Shown piece after piece: positions 1 to 7,138 of a stretch of 64,000 nucleotides of DNA. Below the pieces are notes generated by a model. The model saw only the letters and a list, made by a program, of their open reading frames with translations, made no database searches and had not been told where the DNA came from. A program made the position numbers and the translations under genes. Position 1 is the first letter of the stretch, and each line of letters starts with the position of its first letter. Source of the stretch: Halomonas alkalicola (GTDB lineage Bacteria; Pseudomonadota; Gammaproteobacteria; Pseudomonadales; Halomonadaceae); the NCBI RefSeq assembly GCF_030704205.1, contig NZ_CP131913.1, positions 1,240,001 through 1,304,000 on the forward strand. Direction: 5' to 3'.

Positions 1-1
1 G

Positions 2-1558
2 ATCGCCGCCATCGCCATGGCCCAGCGCGGCCTCTCGGCCCAGCAGTCGCTGCTGCGCGCCCTGCTCGGCCAGAAGGTCAACGTCATGATCCTCGAGAAG
101 GCTGGCACCCTGTCGCTCGCCCAGTTCGAGGACTCGGAGTTCTACGACAAGCTGACCCGGGCCCGCCGCGAGGCCTCGATCCGCCCGCTGGGGCTGGTCA
201 ACAAGACCTTCGGCCTCGCCCAGAACGGCATCTCGCTGATCAGCTTCGGGGTGCTGCTGGTGCAGTTCTCTCCCTGGGCGCTGCTGATCCTGGCCGTAGG
301 GGCGCTTCCGGTGTTTCTCTCCGAGGCCAAGTTCTCCGGTGACGCCTTCCGGCTGTTCCGCTGGCGCTCGCCCCAGACCCGCATGCAGATGTACCTGGAG
401 ACGGTGCTGGCCCGGGAGGACAGCATCAAGGAGGTCAAGCTGTTCGGCCTGGAGCCGCTGCTGCTCGACCGCTACCGCAGGATCTTCGACACCCTCTACG
501 GCGAGGATCGTCGGCTGACGATTCGCCGCGAGAGCTGGGGCTTCGCCCTCGGGCTGCTGGGCACCCTGGCCTTCTACGGCGCCTACGCCTGGGTGGTGGT
601 GGAGACGGTGGGCGGACAGCTCACCCTGGGCGAGATGACCATGTACCTGATGGTCTTCAAGCAGGGCCAGGCGGCGCTCTCGGCGAGCCTCACCTCGGTA
701 AGCGGCATGTACGAGGACAACCTCTACCTCTCCAACCTCTATGAGTACCTGGAGCAGCCGGTGGCGCCCCAGGCCGGCACCCTCACCGAGGGCGCGCGCC
801 CCGGCGACGGCATTCGCTTCGAGAACGTCGGCTTCACCTACCCCGGCGCCGACAGGCCCGCGCTTTCGGGCATCGGCCTTCATCTGAGGCCGGGGCAGAG
901 CCTCGCCCTGGTGGGCGCCAACGGCTCGGGCAAGACCACCCTGATCAAGCTGCTTACCCGCCTCTACGAGCCCGGCGAGGGGCGCATCCTGCTCGACGGC
1001 AGCGACCTTGCCGAGTGGGACGTCGGCGCCCTGCGCCGGCGCATCGGGGTGATCTTCCAGGACTTCGTACGCTACCAGCTCAAGGTGGGCGAGAACCTGG
1101 GCGCCGGCGACGTGGCGGCCTTCGAGGACGAGGCGCGCTGGCAGGAGGCGGCGCGCCGAGGGCTGGCCGACGACTTCATCGCCGACATGCCCGGGGGCTA
1201 CCACACCCAGCTGGGGCGCTGGTTCAAGGGGGGCCAGGAGCTCTCCGGCGGCCAGTGGCAGAAGATCGCCCTGTCGCGGGCCTATATGCGGGAGAGCGCC
1301 GACATCCTGGTACTGGATGAGCCCACCGCGGCCATGGACGCCGCCGCCGAGGCGGCGGTGTTTGCCGACTTCCGCGAGCACAGCCGCGACAAGATGACCA
1401 TCCTGATCTCCCACCGCTTCTCCACGGTGCGCGCCGCCGACCAGATACTGGTCATCGACGGCGGCGAGATCCTCGAGCAGGGCGACCACGCGAGCCTGAT
1501 GGCCGCCAACGGGCGCTACGCCCGGCTCTTCCGGCTGCAGGCGAAGGGCTACGAGTGA
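2..1558 (+). CDS. ABC exporter, fused permease and ATPase (5' truncated by window edge)
   Basis: The reading frame is open to the first base, so the true start lies upstream and only about 518 residues are visible. The first ~240 residues are hydrophobic and fit an exporter transmembrane domain. The last ~250 form an ATP-binding domain with Walker A GANGSGKT, signature LSGGQWQ, Walker B ILVLDEPTAA and the switch histidine in LISHRF. This is the architecture of type IV ABC exporters working as dimers in the inner membrane. The substrate cannot be told from sequence. It converges on the neighbouring L,D-transpeptidase with only 16 bases between the stops. Confidence 0.9.
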   Translation: MAAIAMAQRGLSAQQSLLRALLGQKVNVMILEKAGTLSLAQFEDSEFYDKLTRARREASIRPLGLVNKTFGLAQNGISLISFGVLLVQFSPWALLILAVGALPVFLSEAKFSGDAFRLFRWRSPQTRMQMYLETVLAREDSIKEVKLFGLEPLLLDRYRRIFDTLYGEDRRLTIRRESWGFALGLLGTLAFYGAYAWVVVETVGGQLTLGEMTMYLMVFKQGQAALSASLTSVSGMYEDNLYLSNLYEYLEQPVAPQAGTLTEGARPGDGIRFENVGFTYPGADRPALSGIGLHLRPGQSLALVGANGSGKTTLIKLLTRLYEPGEGRILLDGSDLAEWDVGALRRRIGVIFQDFVRYQLKVGENLGAGDVAAFEDEARWQEAARRGLADDFIADMPGGYHTQLGRWFKGGQELSGGQWQKIALSRAYMRESADILVLDEPTAAMDAAAEAAVFADFREHSRDKMTILISHRFSTVRAADQILVIDGGEILEQGDHASLMAANGRYARLFRLQAKGYE

Positions 1559-1574
1559 CGCCTGCTACCCGCCG

Positions 1575-3212
1575 CTATAGCGCCAGCGGGCGGTCGAGCG
1601 CCCGCAGCAGGGCGTCATCGCGCTCGTAGATGTCCGGGCGAAACACCAGCTGGCCATTCTCGTCCGGGTGCACCGTCCAGTAGTGCAGGATCACCGGCAT
1701 GGGCCGGCCCAGGGAGACGTTGCGGGTCTGGCCGCTGGCGATCAGGGCGCGCACGTCCTGGCCGCTGCCGGTATCGTCGAACAGCAGCTGGGCGAACGCC
1801 AGCACCCCCTCCACGCGGATGCAGCCGGAGCTGAAGGCGCGCTGCTCCCGGGCAAAGAGCCCCTGGGCAGGCGTATCGTGCAGATAGACCAGGTGGTCGT
1901 TGGGGAAGCGGATCACCACCTGCCCCAGGGCATTCTGGGGCCCCGGATCCTGGCGGATCATCACGTTGCCGGGGTTGTACCAGTCCACCTGCCAGGGGTC
2001 GAGGCGCTGCCCCGAGGGGGTCAGCACGCGCATGTTCTGGCTCTGCAGGTAGCTTGGATCCCGCCTCACCCTGGGCAGCACATCCTCGCGCAGGATGGTA
2101 GGCGGCACCGTCCAGGTCGGGTTGACGGTCATATGGGTGATCTCGGAGCGCAGCGATGGCGTACGCCGATAGGGCTGCCCCACCACGATGCGCGATTGCC
2201 AGATCTCGCCGTTGGGGCGGAAGTAGCTGAGCCGATAGCCGGCGATATCCACCAGCACGAAGGCCTCGGGCAGGCCGTGCAGCAGCCAGCGGGCGCGCTC
2301 CAGGTTGACCCGGATCTGGTCGATGCGCGCCGCCACCGGGACGTTCAGCGCCGCTCGGGTCGGGGGGCCCACCACGCCGTCTACCTCCAGCAGGTGGCGG
2401 CGCTGGAAGCGCTTCACTGCCGCTTCCAGCGCGGTATCGAAGCGCCGCGGGTCCGGGCTCTGCAGCTCGGCCCCGGGGAAGGCGTCGGTGTCGGCCGCCA
2501 TCACCTCGAGCTCCCCCTCCATGGCCAGCCGCCGGCGCAGCTGCGCTACGGCGTCGTCCACGTCTCCTGCCCGCAGCACCCGAGGCGTGTCGGGCAGCCC
2601 AGGCCAGCCGCCCAGCCGCTCGATATTGCGATAGCGGGCCAGGCCGCTGCGCAGGCGCTCGTAGGGGGCATAGGCGGGGCGCGCCTCGCCGAAGGCCTGC
2701 TCGAAGCGCTGGCCGTCCACGGCGCGGGAGATCGCCTCGAAGTCGAGTCGCGCCGGCTCCAAGGGGATCTCCCACTGGGGGTCCACCGCGCGCGGATCCA
2801 GGCGGCCGCGCTGCAGGTGGCGCAGGGCGTTCAGCAACAGCGTCGAGGTCGCCAGCTCGAAGCGCGCCTGCTCGGCCGGGCCGGCATTGGCCTCCTGGAG
2901 GCGGCGATGCTCGGCCACCAGGCGGTCGGCGCGGTAGTCCCGCGGGTCCAGCCCGTCGCTCTCCAGGGTCTCCAGGGCCTCGGCGAAGGCGGCCACCCGC
3001 TGCCGCTCCCCCCAGGCGGCGCGGTGATCGCGGGCGGCATAGAAGCCCCGCAGTTCGGCACCCTCCCCGGCCGGCATCTCGGCCAGCAGGCGGGCGATCT
3101 CTGCCTTCAGATCGCCGCGCGGGGCCTCTCGCGGCGCCTCCTGCGCGCCGACCGACATGGAGAGCATCAGCGCCAGGATGGCGAGGATGGTGACAAATGG
3201 CCGCATGTTCAC
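1575..3212 (-). CDS. L,D-transpeptidase of the YcbB/LdtD type
   Basis: A periplasmic enzyme of 545 residues expected to form 3-3 cross-links in peptidoglycan. An N-terminal signal peptide (hydrophobic run ending near SVGAQEA) is followed by a scaffold region, a peptidoglycan-binding-like segment near residues 215-275 (VKRFQRRHLLEVDGVVGPPT) and a YkuD catalytic domain. The active-site block shows HDTPAQGLF and SSGCIRVEG, containing the catalytic His and Cys. Length and domain order match LdtD. It is divergent from a second, shorter L,D-transpeptidase-like gene, so the ~140-bp spacer should hold both promoters. Confidence 0.9.
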   Translation of the reverse strand: MNMRPFVTILAILALMLSMSVGAQEAPREAPRGDLKAEIARLLAEMPAGEGAELRGFYAARDHRAAWGERQRVAAFAEALETLESDGLDPRDYRADRLVAEHRRLQEANAGPAEQARFELATSTLLLNALRHLQRGRLDPRAVDPQWEIPLEPARLDFEAISRAVDGQRFEQAFGEARPAYAPYERLRSGLARYRNIERLGGWPGLPDTPRVLRAGDVDDAVAQLRRRLAMEGELEVMAADTDAFPGAELQSPDPRRFDTALEAAVKRFQRRHLLEVDGVVGPPTRAALNVPVAARIDQIRVNLERARWLLHGLPEAFVLVDIAGYRLSYFRPNGEIWQSRIVVGQPYRRTPSLRSEITHMTVNPTWTVPPTILREDVLPRVRRDPSYLQSQNMRVLTPSGQRLDPWQVDWYNPGNVMIRQDPGPQNALGQVVIRFPNDHLVYLHDTPAQGLFAREQRAFSSGCIRVEGVLAFAQLLFDDTGSGQDVRALIASGQTRNVSLGRPMPVILHYWTVHPDENGQLVFRPDIYERDDALLRALDRPLAL

Positions 3213-3353
3213 TTCCTTTTATCGTTTAAGGCTAAATTGGCTTTCCCTGCCTCTCTCTCCATAATAGTCCCAGGTGCGGGGCCACAGGGAAGCGGGCCCC
3301 GCTTCGTCTTGCCTGGCCCTCGGCCCGTGACCGATTCTCGAGGTAGTGTTTTC

Positions 3354-4073
3354 ATGACTCGCTCCCTGCTTCCGCTCCCCCTGCTCGCCGGCTGCGCGCT
3401 GTTCGCTGCCGGCCAGGTTCATGCCGATACCTTCCTCGCCCAGGCACTGCACCCCGAGGTCCTCCAGGGGCAGAGCCTGGAGCAACGCCTAACCCGCCTG
3501 GCCCCCGGCGCCGACCCCAAGGTGCTGTCGCTGGCCGCCAATGCCCTGGCCTGTGCCGACCCGGACGCCAGGCGGCTGGCGGTGATCGACTACTCGCTGC
3601 CCTCCACCGAGCCGCGCCTGTGGGTCTTCGACCTGCCCCGTAACGAGCTGATGTTCGAGGAGCTGGTCTCCCACGGCCGCGGCTCCGGTGACGCCATGGC
3701 CACCACCTTCTCCAACGTGCCCGAGAGCTACCAGTCGAGCCTGGGGCTCTTTCGCACCATGAACACCTACTACGGGCGCAACGGCTATTCGCTGCGCCTG
3801 GAGGGGCTGGAGGCCGGCGTCAACGACCTGGCCTACCAGCGCGCCATCGTCATCCATGGCGCCGACTACGTCAGCGAGTCGTTCATCGAGCAGACCGGCC
3901 GCCTGGGCCGCAGCCACGGCTGTCCGGCGGTGCGCCAGGAGGTCACCTACCCGCTGATCGACAGCATCAAGGAGGAGCAGTACCTGTTCGTCTACTACCC
4001 GGACCCGGAGTGGCTCGAGGGCTCCGCCTTCCTGGCCTGCGACCGTGACGACCGCCAGCTGGCCATGCGCTGA
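3354..4073 (+). CDS. murein L,D-transpeptidase catalytic-domain protein (YkuD_2 type)
   Basis: A 239-residue protein. The start was placed at the ATG opening MTRSLLPLPLL, which gives a proper signal peptide cleaved near VHADTF; the frame stays open far upstream only because of high GC. The catalytic block HGADYVSES followed by GRSHGCPAV gives the His and SHGC cysteine of the YkuD_2 family. It probably acts in the periplasm on peptide stems of peptidoglycan; the exact reaction (3-3 cross-linking or lipoprotein anchoring) is not determined by sequence. A strong terminator follows about 80 bases downstream. Confidence 0.82.
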   Translation: MTRSLLPLPLLAGCALFAAGQVHADTFLAQALHPEVLQGQSLEQRLTRLAPGADPKVLSLAANALACADPDARRLAVIDYSLPSTEPRLWVFDLPRNELMFEELVSHGRGSGDAMATTFSNVPESYQSSLGLFRTMNTYYGRNGYSLRLEGLEAGVNDLAYQRAIVIHGADYVSESFIEQTGRLGRSHGCPAVRQEVTYPLIDSIKEEQYLFVYYPDPEWLEGSAFLACDRDDRQLAMR

Positions 4074-4153
4074 CTCCGGCGTGCCGCCGCAGGCACCAGG
4101 ATCGGGCACGTCCGTGCCGCACTGCACCATCAGAAAGCCCCAGCCCCGCAGAA

Positions 4154-4190
4154 CCGAGGGCCGCCCGACGAGGGCGGCCCTCGGCTTTTC
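4154..4190 (+). terminator. intrinsic terminator after the YkuD_2 gene
   Basis: A perfect 13-bp stem (CCGAGGGCCGCCC with its complement), a 5-base loop GACGA and a CTTTTC tail. It separates the cell-wall gene from the nitrate locus. Confidence 0.85.
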
Positions 4191-4227
4191 TATCAAGCCA
4201 ATGAAATCCAGATAAAAAATCCAGAAG

Positions 4228-4243
4228 TGGCAGATCACTTGCT
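4228..4243 (+). promoter_or_regulatory. sigma-54 promoter of narK
   Basis: The sequence TGGCAGATCACTTGCT has the -24 GG and -12 GC exactly ten bases apart and matches the TGGCAC-N5-TTGCW consensus at nearly every position. Transcription would begin near 4254, leaving a leader of about 110 bases before the narK start. Confidence 0.72.
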
Positions 4244-4308
4244 TAATACGGATCAAGACCTGTTGGGCGTGGACCAGGCTCCGTGGAGCACGAGTGCGTC
4301 GAACCTGA

Positions 4309-4324
4309 CCTTCAACGTCGAAGG
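4309..4324 (+). promoter_or_regulatory. ANTAR-type hexaloop hairpin in the narK leader
   Basis: CCTTC-AACGTC-GAAGG is a 5-bp stem closing a six-base loop with A at position 1 and G at position 4, the signature of RNA hairpins bound by ANTAR proteins. The loop shares its first four bases AACG with loops in the nasA and FAD-oxidoreductase leaders. No U-tailed terminator is visible after it here, so the control mode is unclear. Confidence 0.45.
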
Positions 4325-4366
4325 GCTCGTTTGCTAACGCGACTGACTGATCCGCGAGGTAACGCC

Positions 4367-5719
4367 ATGAACATTCTCAACAAGGCCAACAGGATTCGCC
4401 TGCTGGACTTCACCACTCCCCAGATGCGGGCCTTCCATTTCTCCTGGTTCGCCTTCCATATCTGCTTCTTCGGCTGGTTCGGCATCGCCCCGCTGATGGC
4501 GGTGGTCCGCGAGGACCTCAGCCTGACCCAGACCCAGATTGGCAACACCATCATCGCCTCGGTGCTGATCACCGTGATCGTGCGCCTGGCGATCGGCGTG
4601 CTCTGCGACCGTATCGGGCCGCGCAAGACCTACTCGGGCCTGCTGCTGCTGGGCTCGATCCCGGTGATGGGCATCGGCTTCGCCAACAGCTTCGAGACCT
4701 TCCTGCTGGCGCGCCTGGCCATCGGTGCCATCGGCGCGGCCTTCGTGATCACCCAGTACCACACCACCATGATGTTCGCCCCCAACGTGGTGGGCACCGC
4801 CAACGCCACCAGCGCCGGCTGGGGCAACCTGGGCGGCGGCACCACCCAGATCCTGATGCCGCTGATCTTCTCCGGGCTGCTGATGCTCGGCGTCAGCGAG
4901 ACCCTGGGCTGGCGCCTGGCCATGGTGGTGCCGGGCGTGGTGATGTTCGCCACCGGCATCGGCTACTGGCTGTTCACCCAGGACGCCCCCAACGGCAACT
5001 TCGCCGAGCTGCGCGCACGCGGCGAGCTGCCCGAGGCCACGGGCGAACACGGTGCCGGCAGCAGCTTCATGGCCGCCGCCAAGGACATCCGCGTCTGGGC
5101 GCTGTTCGTGGTCTATGCGATCTGCTTCGGCGTCGAGCTGACCATCAACAACATCGCCGCCATCTACTTCTTCGACCACTTCGACCTGACCCTGGCCATG
5201 GCCGGGATGCTCGCCGGCCTGTTCGGGCTGATGAACGTCTTCGCCCGCACCCTGGGCGGTATCTTCTCCGACCTGTTCGCCAGGAATGGTGGCCTCAAGG
5301 GCCGCGTGCGCTGGCTGTTCATCGCCCTGATCTGCGAGGGCATCGCCCTGGTCGCCTTCTCCCAGATGCACGTGCTCTCCTACGCCATCGGTATCATGCT
5401 GGTGTTCAGCCTGTTCGTGCAGATGGCGGAAGGGGCCACCTATGGCGTGGTGCCCTTCATCAACAAGAAGGCGCTGGGCGCGGTGGCCGGCATCGTCGGC
5501 GCCGGCGGCAACGTGGGGGCGGTGGCCGCCGCCTTCCTGTTCCGCTCCGAGGCGATCACCTACCAGCAGGGGCTCTTCTACCTGGGCCTGACCGTACTGG
5601 TGCTGGCCTCCTGCGCGCTGCTGGTACGCTTCTCGGACGAGACCGAGGCCGAGGAGGCCAAGGCGTACCGGGATGCGCTGGGCGAGGACGCCGGTGCCGG
5701 CGCCCTCTCGCTGCGCTGA
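4367..5719 (+). CDS. narK: MFS nitrate/nitrite transporter, NarK family
   Basis: A 450-residue inner-membrane protein of the major facilitator superfamily with about 12 hydrophobic segments. It carries the NarK-family glycine-rich stretches: GWGNLGGG around residue 150 and the paired motif AGIVGAGGNVGAV around residue 385. The start at ATG 4367 is chosen because GAGGT lies 6 bases upstream. Its place beside NasR, NasA and NirBD points to uptake of nitrate (and possibly exchange of nitrite) for assimilation. A sigma-54 promoter and a hexaloop leader hairpin precede it, so nitrogen control is likely. Confidence 0.9.
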   Translation: MNILNKANRIRLLDFTTPQMRAFHFSWFAFHICFFGWFGIAPLMAVVREDLSLTQTQIGNTIIASVLITVIVRLAIGVLCDRIGPRKTYSGLLLLGSIPVMGIGFANSFETFLLARLAIGAIGAAFVITQYHTTMMFAPNVVGTANATSAGWGNLGGGTTQILMPLIFSGLLMLGVSETLGWRLAMVVPGVVMFATGIGYWLFTQDAPNGNFAELRARGELPEATGEHGAGSSFMAAAKDIRVWALFVVYAICFGVELTINNIAAIYFFDHFDLTLAMAGMLAGLFGLMNVFARTLGGIFSDLFARNGGLKGRVRWLFIALICEGIALVAFSQMHVLSYAIGIMLVFSLFVQMAEGATYGVVPFINKKALGAVAGIVGAGGNVGAVAAAFLFRSEAITYQQGLFYLGLTVLVLASCALLVRFSDETEAEEAKAYRDALGEDAGAGALSLR

Positions 5720-5723
5720 GCCT

Positions 5724-5783
5724 GGCGGCCGACGTGGCCGCCTCGCCCCCATTACCGACCGCCGCCCGCCCGGGGCGGCGGTC
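5724..5783 (+). promoter_or_regulatory. two tandem hairpins between narK and nasR
   Basis: GGCGGCC-GACGT-GGCCGCC (7-bp stem) is followed by GACCGCCGCCC-GCCCG-GGGCGGCGGTC (11-bp stem). The second ends only about 10 bases before the nasR ribosome binding site GGGAGG. There is no U tract, so it is at best a weak terminator; it could protect the narK mRNA end or lower nasR expression relative to narK. Confidence 0.45.
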
Positions 5784-5806
5784 GTCCTGGCAAGGGAGGT
5801 TATCCC

Positions 5807-7105
5807 ATGACATCGGCATCACGCCTGCGACAGGCCGCCAGGCGCTGCGAGCTCGGCGCCCTCGAGCAGCTCTCCGCGGCCTGCGGCATCGTCATCGACA
5901 CCGGTCGCCTGATCCACGCGCTGCAGAAGGAGCGCGGCTGCAGCGCCATCTACCTGGCCTCGGAGGGGCGGCGCTTCGCTGCCGACCGCAGCGAGCGGAT
6001 CGCCGACAGCCAGTCGGCCGAGCTGGCCGTCCGGCGGCGTCTCACGGAGCTTGCCGAGCTCCCGGAGCAGACGGCCCAGGGGGCCCGGCTGCTGCGCCGC
6101 GGCGCGGAGGTGTGGCAGGCCCTGGACGCCCTGGAGACGGTGCGTGGCGCCGTGGCCACCCGACGGATGACACCGGACGACGCCACGCGCGACTACAACG
6201 GCCTGATCGGCGGCCTGCTGGGCCTGGTGTTCGAGGCCGCCGATGGCGGCGGTGACACCCGCATCACCCTGGCCCTGGTGGCCCTCTTTCACCTGCTGAA
6301 GGGCAAGGAGCTGGCCGGACAGGAGCGCGCCTGCGGCGCCCACGGCTTCACCGCCGGCGGCTTCGACGCCGCCCATCGCCGGCTGCTGGGGCGGCTGCTC
6401 GAGGCCCAGACGCGCTGCTTCGCGACCTTCCTGGAGTTCGCCAGCCCCGAGGCCCGAACCTGCTGGGACGCCGCCCTGCCGGAGAGCGACCTGGCACCGA
6501 TCCAGCGCCTGCGCGAGATCGCCGGGGCAGCGCCGGTGGATGCCGCCGCGGCCGGCGTGAGCGACCCCGCGCAGCTGGGGGAGCTCTGGTTCGCCCTGAC
6601 CACCCGACGCATCGATGCCATGCACCGGGTCGAGGCCTTCCTGGGCGAGGAGCTGGCTTCACTATGTGCCGAGCGCCTGGCCGCCGCGCGCCAGGCGCTG
6701 GCCGCGCCGCCGTGTGACACCGGCCCCTCGGCGCTCGACCCGCTGCTGGGCGATACCGTCGCGGCCACGCCCGGCGGCATCGACGGGCAGGCGACGGCCG
6801 AGGCCCTCGCCTCGCCCCTCAATCGCTCGCTGCTCGAGCTCGTGCGCAGCCAGACCGACCGGCTGCAGGGGCTCGGCAACGAACTGGCGAACACCCGCAA
6901 GGCGCTGCGCGAGCGCAAGCTGGTCGAACGCGCCAAGGGGGTCATCATGGCCAACCAGGCCATGAGTGAGGAGCAGGCCTACCGCTACATGCGCAAGACG
7001 GCCATGGACCAGAGCCGCAGCATGGCCGACCTCTCCCGCGCCATCCTCGACCTCGCCGACCTGCTGCAGAGCCAACAGCCGGCCCGGCACGGGCCGGACG
7101 ACTAA
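5807..7105 (+). CDS. nasR: nitrate-sensing NIT-ANTAR transcription antiterminator NasR
   Basis: A 432-residue cytoplasmic RNA-binding regulator. Residues ~30-290 form the NIT nitrate/nitrite-sensing domain (ALQKERGCSAIYLAS near residue 38 is typical). Residues ~365-425 form an ANTAR domain: ERKLVERAKGVIMANQ, then EEQAYRYMRKTAMDQS. In Klebsiella, NasR binds nitrate and then leader RNA of the nas operon, preventing an intrinsic terminator from forming. Leaders with matching hexaloops and terminators occur upstream of nasA and of the FAD-oxidoreductase/nirBD operon in this window, which gives this protein two local targets. A good ribosome site (AAGGGAGG) precedes the ATG. Confidence 0.93.
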   Translation: MTSASRLRQAARRCELGALEQLSAACGIVIDTGRLIHALQKERGCSAIYLASEGRRFAADRSERIADSQSAELAVRRRLTELAELPEQTAQGARLLRRGAEVWQALDALETVRGAVATRRMTPDDATRDYNGLIGGLLGLVFEAADGGGDTRITLALVALFHLLKGKELAGQERACGAHGFTAGGFDAAHRRLLGRLLEAQTRCFATFLEFASPEARTCWDAALPESDLAPIQRLREIAGAAPVDAAAAGVSDPAQLGELWFALTTRRIDAMHRVEAFLGEELASLCAERLAAARQALAAPPCDTGPSALDPLLGDTVAATPGGIDGQATAEALASPLNRSLLELVRSQTDRLQGLGNELANTRKALRERKLVERAKGVIMANQAMSEEQAYRYMRKTAMDQSRSMADLSRAILDLADLLQSQQPARHGPDD

Positions 7106-7138
7106 CCAGACCCTCGCCGCTTCCGGGCGGCAGACCTC

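Noticed and set aside
1668..3353. A long plus-strand frame running into the YkuD_2 gene, suggesting an 801-residue protein
   Set aside because: It is antisense to a clear L,D-transpeptidase gene, has no domain, and the signal peptide of the YkuD_2 protein begins at 3354.
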